A stretch of 22,781 nt of DNA, from contig CAYWGR010000089.1 of the NCBI GenBank assembly GCA_964458015.1, positions 1 through 22,781 of the forward strand, read 5' to 3'. The notes beneath the pieces were generated by a model that searched no databases, was not told the DNA's origin, and saw only the letters and a program-made list of their open reading frames with translations. The position numbers and the translations under genes were made by a program. Below, piece by piece: positions 6,953 through 14,599 of this stretch (the first letter of the stretch is position 1; each line of letters opens with the position of its first letter). The stretch comes from CAYWGR01 sp964458015. Its GTDB lineage: Bacteria > Planctomycetota > Planctomycetia > Pirellulales > Thermoguttaceae.

Positions 6953-7038
6953 CGCCACACCCCCACGCCAGAGGGTTTTGCCGAACTAATTGCTCCCTTC
7001 AACGGGACGACGCCCGAATTACGACGTAAATTGTGTTC

Positions 7039-7067
7039 AGGGGTGTCTTGCCAAGCGGTAAGGCACC
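7039..7067 (+). pseudogene. tRNA-Gln-like 5'-half remnant
   Basis: The stretch contains GGGGTGTC followed by GCCAAGCGGTAAGGCACC. This is the acceptor-5'/D-arm sequence typical of bacterial tRNA-Gln, except for two extra bases (TT) between. Downstream there is no anticodon stem, no T-arm with GTTCGAATC and no 3' acceptor strand, so it cannot fold as a tRNA. It overlaps the proposed tRNA-Leu promoter. The resemblance is from memory of tRNA-Gln sequences; chance similarity is possible but 18 contiguous matching bases make it unlikely. Confidence 0.45.
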
Positions 7068-7076
7068 TAATAAAAT
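7048..7076 (+). promoter_or_regulatory. Promoter of tRNA-Leu
   Basis: TTGCCA at 7048-7053 and TAAAAT at 7071-7076 are separated by 17 bases, giving a predicted start near 7083, about 25 bases before the mature tRNA 5' end. Confidence 0.55.
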
Positions 7077-7107
7077 CGAAGTTCTATCGACTTTCGGTCG
7101 GTAGTAC

Positions 7108-7190
7108 GCCGGAGTGGCGGAATGGCAGACGCGCTGGACTCAAAATCCAGTATGGGCAACCATGTGTGGGTTCAACTCCCACCTCCGGTA
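7108..7190 (+). tRNA. tRNA-Leu (anticodon CAA)
   Basis: A complete cloverleaf can be drawn. The acceptor strands GCCGGAG (7108-7114) and CTCCGGT (7183-7189) pair, with discriminator A at 7190. The anticodon stem CTGGA/TCCAG encloses the loop CTCAAAA with anticodon CAA at 7141-7143, reading UUG. The T-arm is GTGGG-TTCAACT-CCCAC. The long variable arm (about 7151-7165) is the class II feature expected of tRNA-Leu. The 3' CCA is not encoded. It has its own promoter and terminator. Confidence 0.95.
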
Positions 7191-7211
7191 CTTCAATCAG
7201 AATAAAGACTT

Positions 7212-7234
7212 AGGGCTGGTTTCCAGCCCTTTTT
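7212..7234 (+). terminator. Intrinsic terminator after tRNA-Leu
   Basis: An 8-bp perfect stem (AGGGCTGG with CCAGCCCT) around a TTT loop is followed immediately by a run of Ts at 7230-7234. It sits 21 bases past the tRNA. Confidence 0.88.
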
Positions 7235-7861
7235 CTTTGCGCGGTTCTTGGGAAGTGTTGCCAATGGTTGCCGGATGGTTGACCCATAGCTCGGAACCAA
7301 TCTCATCTAAAGACAATACATAATAGGCCATTGTCGTGGATTCCCAACAGCATCTACCCGAGCAGCTATAGTTTCTTGGAGACGCAAAGCAATCGGATAT
7401 CGCAGGACTCGTAAAGATACGCTCTCGCAGCATCGCCAGCCGCGCCGAATTCCGGCCGAAAAGTCAGCACGCCGACACCGCGGCCACTTCGCCCGGAACC
7501 ATGATTTGTCCTATCGTCCTTGTTGGGCCTCTAGCAATGGATTCCCCCGACTTAACAAAATCCCAATTTCCCCCATTCGGCCTGTATTTCCATATTCCTC
7601 AACAACCCCTTTGTGGCAGAAGCCTTTTGCAAACACCATAGAATCCACAGTTTGCGATTGCTGCCTATTTACACAAGCAAAAGTAGGAAATTTGCATGGA
7701 TTTGCACATCAAAATGTGACGAAAGCATGAAATGCAAGAGAGTGGCTTTTCTAGAACGGGTTGTCGACGCTCCGCCGATCCGGCCAATTGTGCATGGAAT
7801 GTTTCGGCCAGTCCTCATCATTTTGGCTCCGTTTTTCTGCAAGCAGAATGGGAGATCCTTC
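7235..7861. other. 627-bp stretch without a convincing gene
   Basis: A 74-codon open frame at 7506-7730 and a longer in-frame extension of the next gene exist, but neither has a ribosome-binding site, a recognisable motif or planctomycete-like composition. The region is less GC-rich than its surroundings. I see no tRNA, clear promoter or strong hairpin in it. Confidence 0.5.
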
Positions 7862-8503
7862 ATGCGATACGCAATGATTTTTGCCGCATCCGCAATTCTT
7901 GTTTCCGCGATTCTGGCCGGCGCGTATAAAGGCGGCTACTTGTCCGGGAACGCAGCGGATACAAAATTGAACGGCGTTGCAGTTGTGGATTTGGACGACT
8001 TGGCTAAACGCCTTGGCGACGATGTTACGATCCAAAAGCAAATGAAGGACACGCAAGCCTCCTTGGATCAACAATTGCAATCCCTTCAAACATCGCTCCG
8101 CCAGCAATACCAACGGAAGTTGGAGGAATTGAAATCGCAACAGACGAAAAACGACGATTCCTTGCCCTCCGCGGCAAAGCAGTTATTGGCCGAATTAGAG
8201 CAGAAACTAAATATGCAATTGCTTCAAGCCCAGCAAACCGCCCGCAAGAAGCTCGAAGCCTATCGGATTAACCTAGTTCAGGATTTTCGCAGCGAAGTTG
8301 GACCTGTAGCGCGGGAAATTGCATCCCAACACGGCCTAGGCGTGGTGATTACGAAAAACGACGCCATCTTGCTGACGTTCGACGACGCCCATGACATCAC
8401 GATTGCCCTGGCTGCAAAATTACGCGAGAACCGGTCGGCGGCAACTAGCCGCGATGCTTCCGTGGCTGCTCGTGCCGACCAACCAGCTCAAAATCTTCGT
8501 TAG
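7862..8503 (+). CDS. OmpH/Skp-like periplasmic coiled-coil protein
   Basis: A 213-residue protein. It begins MRYAMIFAASAILVSAILAGAYKGGYL, a signal anchor or signal peptide. Next comes VAVVDLDDLAKRLGDD, which fits the short strand and helix at the start of Skp/OmpH-family proteins. A long Gln/Lys/Glu/Leu-rich coiled coil then covers about residues 55-145 (LDQQLQSLQTSL, QLLAELEQKLNMQLLQAQQ). The C-terminal part returns to a compact segment containing GLGVVITKNDAILLTF. The architecture matches periplasmic Skp/OmpH chaperones, somewhat longer than the usual 160-180 residues. I chose the ATG at 7862 because GGAG lies 7 bases upstream; the frame is open about 80 codons further, but that part looks non-coding. 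It has no bam or lpx genes beside it, unlike classical skp, so a general outer-membrane chaperone role is not proved. Confidence 0.75.
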   Translation: MRYAMIFAASAILVSAILAGAYKGGYLSGNAADTKLNGVAVVDLDDLAKRLGDDVTIQKQMKDTQASLDQQLQSLQTSLRQQYQRKLEELKSQQTKNDDSLPSAAKQLLAELEQKLNMQLLQAQQTARKKLEAYRINLVQDFRSEVGPVAREIASQHGLGVVITKNDAILLTFDDAHDITIALAAKLRENRSAATSRDASVAARADQPAQNLR

Positions 8504-8932
8504 GGCTGCATTGTCCTTGGACGACATGAATTTTGCCGATGGTCGATGGCCTTAGATGAGGCTCCTTTCGTCCGTCAGAATCAATACTCCGCAAGAACTG
8601 CCGCCCACCTTTGATCAGAACGCCGGTCCCAACCGACGGCTAGCGCCCATCGCGTTGCATAAACATCAATTCACTATTGTCTGTGGTTAGGTTTTTCACC
8701 AAACGCACAGATCCCACCCCGCATCGCTCTTTTCAAACGGCATATCCGCCATCGCCGTCCCGCCGGACGGTAGCGACATATAGAAATCCGTTGCAGCAGC
8801 GCAAAGAATGCTCCTCGGATTGTCGGAAAAGTATCAGAAGTGGTCGGGAAACGTGTTGCGGCCGAATGCCGCTTCGTGTCCAATAAAGCGTGTCCCACCT
8901 GTGATTTTCCTGCCTTACGGAAAGGTTCCTAG
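8504..8932. other. 429-bp stretch without a convincing gene
   Basis: Short overlapping open frames occur on both strands near 8674-8898, but they lack start signals and motifs. I found no RNA gene, long inverted repeat or clear promoter. It separates the OmpH-like gene from the carbohydrate cluster and presumably holds the promoter of that cluster. Confidence 0.45.
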
Positions 8933-9928
8933 ATGATGAAAAACCCCTTAACGCGTAGAAACTTTATTATCGGAACGGGAAGTCTTTGCGGAAGCATCGC
9001 AATTGCCTCGCGGTTCGGCCAATTCGCATTTGCCGAAGATAAACCGCTCGAGATGCCGGCCTCGTGCGTTGATGGAATCCTTCGCAGTCTCGGCCAGAAA
9101 GATACCTGGTCGGCCTTGCAGGCCGTCGGAGCTGAAGGAGTTCAAATCGATGTCGTGGGCGATCTCGCGCTGCCGAGCTTGTTTCATCCCACGACCAAAT
9201 ACACCTTGGCCACTTCGGCAGGCATCGAGCAACTTGCAGCCGACGCCAAAACGGCCGGCAAACGCATTACGGCCTTTTGCATGCACAATCGGTTCGAGGA
9301 ACAGCCAGACGTGGAAATCAAGTGGTGCACGGCCCTGGCCAACGCCGCAAAAACGCTCTCCGTTCCGGTCATTCGCATCGACGTCGTGCCCGTCAAGATG
9401 GCGCGGCCCGAGTTCCTGAAGCTCGCGGTTCAAACGCTTGCCAAAATCATCGAAGCCACGGAATCAACCGGCGTCAAATTTGCCGTTGAGAATCACAGCA
9501 ACACGACGAACGATCCCGTGTTCCTCAAGGGACTTTTCGATGGCGTCGGCTCGACGCGGCTTGGATTAACCCTGGATACCGGCAACTTCTACTGGTACGG
9601 TCATCCTCTGTCCAAGATTTACGAAATCGTCGAGATGTTCGCCCCGCGCGTTTATCATACGCATTGCAAAAACATCCGCTATCCGGCCGATCAACGCGAA
9701 AAACAGCGGCCGATGGGCTTTGAGTACGAAAAATACGGTTGCCCGATCGACCAGGGCGACGTGGATTACACTCGCGTCGTTGCCATTTTGCATAAGGCTG
9801 GCTATCGACACGACATGTGCGTGGAAAACGAATTTCTCGGCAAGCTTTCGCCCGCCAAGGCCACCGAAACGCTGGCCAAGGAAATTCAATTGCTCAAGCA
9901 TGCGCGCGACGCCGTTTCCGGTAAGTAA
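8933..9928 (+). CDS. Tat-exported sugar phosphate isomerase/epimerase-like TIM-barrel protein
   Basis: A 331-residue protein in the xylose-isomerase-like TIM-barrel superfamily. TRRNFIIGTGSLCGSIAIA at the N-terminus is a twin-arginine signal, with probable cleavage after FAFA. Metal-site residues are present in the expected strand order: Glu in FAVENHSN, Asp in LTLDTGNFYWYGH, His in YHTHCKN and Glu in CVENEFLG. It is distinct from the hydroxypyruvate-isomerase-like gene at 6056. Family members isomerise or epimerise sugars, and some relatives (DgpC/CarC-like subunits) act as lyases on 3-keto glycosides after oxidation by a Gfo/Idh/MocA partner, three of which lie downstream. AAAGG precedes the tandem ATG codons at 8933 and 8936. 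The next gene starts 29 bp later, indicating an operon. The substrate is unknown. Confidence 0.87.
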   Translation: MMKNPLTRRNFIIGTGSLCGSIAIASRFGQFAFAEDKPLEMPASCVDGILRSLGQKDTWSALQAVGAEGVQIDVVGDLALPSLFHPTTKYTLATSAGIEQLAADAKTAGKRITAFCMHNRFEEQPDVEIKWCTALANAAKTLSVPVIRIDVVPVKMARPEFLKLAVQTLAKIIEATESTGVKFAVENHSNTTNDPVFLKGLFDGVGSTRLGLTLDTGNFYWYGHPLSKIYEIVEMFAPRVYHTHCKNIRYPADQREKQRPMGFEYEKYGCPIDQGDVDYTRVVAILHKAGYRHDMCVENEFLGKLSPAKATETLAKEIQLLKHARDAVSGK

Positions 9929-9957
9929 AACACGAACATTTTCAAGAGGAATCCGCG

Positions 9958-11439
9958 ATGAAGGTCTCTTTCCATTTTACAATGGGTGTCGTTCTTATGG
10001 TTGCCGTTCTAGGAAGTTGTTTAGCGACGTCCTGCGCCGATCTCAGCGCAGGTGAAATTCGTTTGGGAGCAGCGGTCGTGAACATCACGCCGCCCAAGGG
10101 CACGCCGATGGCCGGCTACTACGGCGAGCGGCTGAGCCAAGGCGTTCTCGATGATCTTTGCGCCAGGGCCACAGTGCTTGACGACGGCAAGACCAAGGCA
10201 GCAATGGTCACGTGCGATTTGATCGGCCTGCCTCGCACAACGGTTGTCGAGGCCCGGCGAATCATCGCCGAAAAAACCGGCATTCCAACCGCCAATGTGA
10301 TGATCTCAGCCACCCATACGCACACCGGTCCCGTCGTGGTCGGCGACACTGCAATGGATGACATGGTCACCGGCGGCAGCAAGCTCAGCAAGGATTACGC
10401 TGCACAACTGCCCAAGTGGATCGCCCAGGCCGTTGACGAAGCGTATAAATCGCGAGTGCCTGCCCGCGTTTTTTTCAGCTCCGAGCAAGAGCGACAACTA
10501 TCGTACATCCGGCGATTCTGGATGAAAGACGGCACGGTCGGTTGGAATCCGGGCGTAAAAAACCCCAACACCATTCGGCCCATCGGCGACATCGACCCGC
10601 AAGTCAATGTGGTTTATGCCGAAACATCCGGCCAGCAACCGGCAGGCCCTGTCGAGAAGCTCGAAGCCGACGGCAGCCGCAAACCGGTCAAAAGCGACAA
10701 GTCGCCGCTTCTGACGTATGTCAACTTCGCCTTGCATCTGGACACAACCGGCGGAGCCATGATCTCGGCCGATTATCCCGCCACGCTCTATCGACTGTTG
10801 GCCGACTATAAAGGCCCCGACATGGTGACGATGTTTGCCAATGGCACTTGCGGGAACATCAATCATATCAACGTAAACTGGACCGCGCCGCAAAGCAGTC
10901 CCGCAGCGGCCAAACGCCTGGGCACCATCCTTGCCGCCGACGTACTGAAAGCCTATGTCGAGCTGAAACCCATCGAGGATGCCACACTCGGCGTGCGCAA
11001 TGAAGTGATTCAATTGCCCTTGGCCAAGCATACCGACGAGGAACTGCAAAAGGCCCGCGAAATCGTCGCCAAAAAAGGAGCGAATACGCCGTTCTACGAC
11101 CAGGTCAAAGCCTATCGGATTGTGGACGTTGCTTCACGCGAAGGCAAACCGTTCGACGTTGACGTCCAGGTCTTTTCGCTAGGCAAGGACGTCGCCTGGG
11201 TTGCATTGCCGGGCGAATCCTTCGTCGAACTGGGGCTCAGCATCAAGGCGGCGTCGCCCTTCCGGCAAACCAACGTCATCGAGTTGGCGAACGGCCGATC
11301 GCAATACATTCCCCACCATTCGGCTTTTTCCGAAGGAGCCTATGAAGTCATTAGCTCCCGGTATGCCGAAGGCTCGGGCGAAACGCTCGTCGGCACGGCA
11401 ATCAAGCTCTTAAACGAGTTGCACCAGAATGTGAAGTAA
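9958..11439 (+). CDS. Secreted neutral/alkaline ceramidase-like protein (N-terminal domain family)
   Basis: A 493-residue protein with an N-terminal signal peptide (hydrophobic segment FTMGVVLMVAVLGSCLATSCA). The region from about residue 35 (GAAVVNITPPKG..MAGYYGER) through SATHTHTGP (His120, His122) is the hallmark of the neutral/alkaline non-lysosomal ceramidase N-terminal domain, where the histidines help bind zinc. At the position where true ceramidases have G-D-x-S-P with the serine nucleophile, this protein reads NGTCGNINHIN (residues 295-305), so Asn replaces both Asp and Ser. It also lacks the long C-terminal immunoglobulin-like domain. Planctomycetes encode many such proteins, often near carbohydrate genes, and ceramide is probably not the substrate; hydrolysis of another amide or ester, or of an N-acyl amino sugar, is speculation. 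Start supported by GAGG upstream of ATG 9958. Confidence 0.85.
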   Translation: MKVSFHFTMGVVLMVAVLGSCLATSCADLSAGEIRLGAAVVNITPPKGTPMAGYYGERLSQGVLDDLCARATVLDDGKTKAAMVTCDLIGLPRTTVVEARRIIAEKTGIPTANVMISATHTHTGPVVVGDTAMDDMVTGGSKLSKDYAAQLPKWIAQAVDEAYKSRVPARVFFSSEQERQLSYIRRFWMKDGTVGWNPGVKNPNTIRPIGDIDPQVNVVYAETSGQQPAGPVEKLEADGSRKPVKSDKSPLLTYVNFALHLDTTGGAMISADYPATLYRLLADYKGPDMVTMFANGTCGNINHINVNWTAPQSSPAAAKRLGTILAADVLKAYVELKPIEDATLGVRNEVIQLPLAKHTDEELQKAREIVAKKGANTPFYDQVKAYRIVDVASREGKPFDVDVQVFSLGKDVAWVALPGESFVELGLSIKAASPFRQTNVIELANGRSQYIPHHSAFSEGAYEVISSRYAEGSGETLVGTAIKLLNELHQNVK

Positions 11440-11456
11440 ACAGGACGGTTCATAGA

Positions 11457-11548
11457 GTAGGGTGGGTCNNNNNNNNNNGGAGGCCCCCCTCTTTTTTTGT
11501 GTGTTTTTTTTTTTTGGTGGTGCCGGGCCCGCGCTCGACCCACCCTAC
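11457..11548. repeat. GTAGGGTGGGTC inverted repeat interrupted by an assembly gap
   Basis: The 12-nt arms at 11457-11468 and 11537-11548 are perfectly complementary and belong to the same family as the repeats at 19485-19618. Between them lie the ten Ns and a low-complexity stretch with long runs of T. The T-run and the arms would form a terminator-like hairpin if the interior is real, which would split the operon here. Confidence 0.6.
11469..11478. other. Assembly gap (10 Ns)
   Basis: Exactly ten Ns, a conventional scaffold-gap length, inside a repeat hairpin. The true length is unknown. Homopolymer runs just after it (up to 13 T) suggest poor sequence quality at the contig end. Confidence 0.95.
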
Positions 11549-11617
11549 AACTACAACACTACCAACACAACCGACCTTTTTTGCACACCTCCCAATCCAA
11601 CAATCCAGGATCACGCC

Positions 11618-13342
11618 ATGAAACCCACCTCTCGATTTCTACTATCGGTTTCCGTGATTATTGCACTACTTTCCTCGATCGCATCAGCCGATGCTCAAGA
11701 CGCGCGGCGGCCTAAGAAACTGATTGAGGTGGGTTGGGATATGCCGACCAGCGTTCAATTGCCCGGCATTCTCGAACAAGCTGAAAAGCAGCCATTCGAC
11801 GGTATTGTCGTCCAGGCCATCGGCCGCAAGGACGACGGAAAAGATATTTCGCTAGGTTGGGCTTTCCTCAATGAAAAATGGAAACGCGAATGGTTCCAGC
11901 CGAGCATCGATCAACTAAAAAGCTGTAAATTCAAGCGGCTAAACGACAATTTCTTGATTTTCAACGCCAACCCGGGCAATGTCGATTGGTTCGACGACGC
12001 CGGTTGGAAGAATATCGTCGAGCATTGGCGCATCGCCGCCTGGGTTGCCAAGCAATCGGGGTTCAAGGGCATCTGCTTCGATCCCGAACCCTACTCGCAA
12101 CCAAGCTCTCAATTCCTCTATTCCGCTCAGCCGGAGCGCGATAAGCACACGTTCGCCGAGTATTGTGTAAAAGCCCGGCAACGCGGCCGCGAAGTGATGC
12201 AGGCTGTCGCCGAAGAGTATCCCACGATCACGATCCTTTCATTCTTCTTGAATAGCGTTACCTTCCAGGCAGCCGGCCAGGCTGATCCGCAACCCGCACT
12301 CGCTCCGTCCGGCTATGGGTTGTTACCCTCGCTGTTAGACGGCTGGCTCGACGTGGCACCGCCTACCCTCACTGTGGTCGATGGGCACGAGTCCTCCTAT
12401 ACCTACAACAGCCGCGCCGCTTTTCTCGAAGCAGGCAATATGATTCGCAACGGCTGCCAAAATCTCGTGTCGCCCGAAAACCGTGCTAAGTATCGCGCAC
12501 AGATTCAAACCGGCTTCGGCATTTATCTCGACGCTTATTCCAACCCCAAGGAATCGCCTTGGTACATCGATGGTAAAGGCGGTCCGCGCGTCGATCGACT
12601 TCGTGCCAACGTAAGCGACGCACTGAGCGTGGCCGACGAATATGTCTGGATCTACGGCGAGAAATACCGCTGGTGGCCCACGACCAACGGGAGCGTTAAG
12701 CCGGAACAGTGGCCCGAAGCATTACCCGGTTGCAGCTATGCTCTCGGCATCGCCCGCGATCCCATGGATTTTGCACGAACCGAAATTGCCAAGCAAAGGG
12801 CATCCGGCAAGGCAGTCAATTTGGCCCACAATGGAAACTTCAATGCCGAAAAGGCCGCGTCGTTCGAGGGCGCCGAAGTCGCCTATCGCGAGGGAGGCAA
12901 TCCCGCTGGCTGGGGAAGCTGGCAAGATGAAAAGTCGAAGGGCGTCTTCGCCTGGGACCGCCAGACGAGCGCACCCGGCAATCCGGCGGGCGCGGCACGC
13001 ATGTCAGGCATGGCGAATGGTTGTTTCATTCAAGCTTTTCGCGTTCAGCCCGGCGAGCGGTATGCCGTTTCCGCTCTGCAACGCATCCAGGGCAAAGGTC
13101 ACGGCGCTGTCAACGTCCGCTGGCAAACCGCGGATGGAAAATGGACCTGCGAGGTACACGATATTTTCATCTACCCGCAGACCGTCGCGAATCCGGCATC
13201 CCCGGCCTGGGCGGAATTGTTCGGCGCGGTGCAAGTGCCGGCAGACGTTGGCCGCATGGTGGTTTTGCTCGGTGCGGCCGAACAACCGGCGGCGTCCGAT
13301 GTGATTTGGTACGACAACGTCGAGGTTTTCAAATTACCATAG
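11618..13342 (+). CDS. Secreted putative glycoside hydrolase-like protein with C-terminal carbohydrate-binding-like module
   Basis: A 574-residue exported protein with signal peptide (RFLLSVSVIIALLSSIASADA). The first 430 or so residues look like a TIM barrel: IEVGWDMPTSVQLPGIL near the start, then FKGICFDPEPYSQPS (Asp155, Glu157), TILSFFLNSV, VDGHESSYTYNSRAAF, FGIYLDAY and YVWIYGEKYRWW. Acidic residues at strand ends are typical of retaining glycosidases. The last 150 residues (from NGNFNAEK) resemble a CBM4/9-like beta sandwich, with PAGWGSWQD, the alternating RYAVSALQRIQGKGHGAVNVRW and final VIWYDNVEVF, a common ending for such modules. I cannot place the barrel in a numbered GH family. 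ATG 11618 has AGGA 7 bases upstream; the frame is open further up only through the low-quality gap region. Close spacing (36 bp) to the next gene suggests an operon. Confidence 0.72.
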   Translation: MKPTSRFLLSVSVIIALLSSIASADAQDARRPKKLIEVGWDMPTSVQLPGILEQAEKQPFDGIVVQAIGRKDDGKDISLGWAFLNEKWKREWFQPSIDQLKSCKFKRLNDNFLIFNANPGNVDWFDDAGWKNIVEHWRIAAWVAKQSGFKGICFDPEPYSQPSSQFLYSAQPERDKHTFAEYCVKARQRGREVMQAVAEEYPTITILSFFLNSVTFQAAGQADPQPALAPSGYGLLPSLLDGWLDVAPPTLTVVDGHESSYTYNSRAAFLEAGNMIRNGCQNLVSPENRAKYRAQIQTGFGIYLDAYSNPKESPWYIDGKGGPRVDRLRANVSDALSVADEYVWIYGEKYRWWPTTNGSVKPEQWPEALPGCSYALGIARDPMDFARTEIAKQRASGKAVNLAHNGNFNAEKAASFEGAEVAYREGGNPAGWGSWQDEKSKGVFAWDRQTSAPGNPAGAARMSGMANGCFIQAFRVQPGERYAVSALQRIQGKGHGAVNVRWQTADGKWTCEVHDIFIYPQTVANPASPAWAELFGAVQVPADVGRMVVLLGAAEQPAASDVIWYDNVEVFKLP

Positions 13343-13378
13343 GATCATCAGCCCGCAAACAAACATCCGGCCACAAAC

Positions 13379-14563
13379 ATGACTGATCCGGTTCCAGCCA
13401 CATCCGCTGCTGCTTCAACAAGGCTTGCCTCGCTCGACGCCTTGCGCGGATTCGATATGTTTTGGATCGTGGGCGGCGGCGGAGTCATCCAATCGCTAAT
13501 AACGGCCTGTAATTGTCCGTCGCTTGCGTGGATCCCGCCGCAGTTCGAACACGTGCCCTGGGAAGGTTTTCATTTCATCGACCTGATCTTCCCGCTGTTT
13601 TTGTTCATGATCGGCGTGTCGATTCCCTACGCTTTCGCCAAGCGACTTGCGCGGGGCGACGGCCTCGGGCAAATGTACCGTCACATTATCATCCGTGTGC
13701 TGATTTTATTCACGCTGGGCATGATGGTTACGGGCAACTTGCTGACCTACGACATTCAGAAGTTCCAGATTTATAGTGTGTTACAGATGCTGGCGTTGGG
13801 CTATCTCGTCGCCGCCGTCGTTTTTCTGAACTTGCGATGGCCTTGGCAGATTGTCGTCACGGTGCTGATGCTAGCTGTGTATTGGGCCCTGTTGGCGTTC
13901 GTTCCCTGTCCCGGACACGTTATGGGCGTGGTCAAGGATCATTGCAATATCGGCGACTGGCTCAATGACTGGATTCTGGGAGATTGGCAGGGCCAGTTTC
14001 GTGGGGGTTGGATTGTGGGGATCCTTGGGCATGCCTCGACAGCCATGCTGGGCGTCTTCGCCGGACAACTCCTGCGTTCAACAAAGACCCAGCGAAGCAA
14101 GGTTCTGTGGTTGGGCGGCCTCGGCTTTTTTTGTCTTTTAGCAGGCATGTTTTGGGGCGGGTGGATCGCTCGATGGTTCCCCGGCATAGTGCTTTTCGAC
14201 AAGGATTGGAACGATTGGCCGATCTGGTGCCCCATCATTAAAAACCGCTGGACAAGCGCTTATGCCCTTTACGCCGGCGGCTGGAGCTATCTGTTGCTGG
14301 CCCTATTCTACCTGGTGATTGACGTATGGGGATTCCGCCGTTGGGCGTTTCCCTTCATTGTCATCGGGATGAACGCCTTGTTCGCCTACATGGCTTGGCA
14401 ACTTGGCAGCAGTGCTTTTTATCGGGTGGCTGAGGTGCTTTTGGGTGGTTTGGGACAATACGCCGGTCCTTGGCAAGCAGTAATCCTGGCGACCGGGGCA
14501 TTCGCCTTCTTGTGGCTGCTCTTATGGTATATGTATCGGAACAAAACTTTTATTCGGGCGTAG
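13379..14563 (+). CDS. HGSNAT-like membrane acyltransferase (DUF5009/heparan-alpha-glucosaminide N-acetyltransferase family)
   Basis: A 394-residue integral membrane protein with about ten hydrophobic segments. The N-terminal RLASLDALRGFDMFWI is the conserved opening of this family, and EHVPWEGFHFIDLIFPLFLF matches the region of human HGSNAT that carries the catalytic histidine; by recalled alignment His58 here is the equivalent. The family passes acetyl groups from cytoplasmic acetyl-CoA across the membrane to terminal glucosamine of a glycan on the outside. Its position between secreted glycosidase-like and creatininase-like genes suggests it N- or O-acylates an extracytoplasmic sugar, either during degradation or to protect the cell's own glycan. 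No clear Shine-Dalgarno is visible at ATG 13379. Family assignment firm, acceptor sugar unknown. Confidence 0.9.
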   Translation: MTDPVPATSAAASTRLASLDALRGFDMFWIVGGGGVIQSLITACNCPSLAWIPPQFEHVPWEGFHFIDLIFPLFLFMIGVSIPYAFAKRLARGDGLGQMYRHIIIRVLILFTLGMMVTGNLLTYDIQKFQIYSVLQMLALGYLVAAVVFLNLRWPWQIVVTVLMLAVYWALLAFVPCPGHVMGVVKDHCNIGDWLNDWILGDWQGQFRGGWIVGILGHASTAMLGVFAGQLLRSTKTQRSKVLWLGGLGFFCLLAGMFWGGWIARWFPGIVLFDKDWNDWPIWCPIIKNRWTSAYALYAGGWSYLLLALFYLVIDVWGFRRWAFPFIVIGMNALFAYMAWQLGSSAFYRVAEVLLGGLGQYAGPWQAVILATGAFAFLWLLLWYMYRNKTFIRA

Positions 14564-14599
14564 GCCGCATACCGCGTTTTTCATCAAGGAGACATTTCG

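Noticed and set aside
7506..7730. Small open frame of 74 codons after the tRNA
   Set aside because: No ribosome-binding site, no motif, and atypical composition.
8677..8886. Small open frames on both strands in the gap before the carbohydrate cluster
   Set aside because: They overlap each other, have no start signals and no recognisable product.
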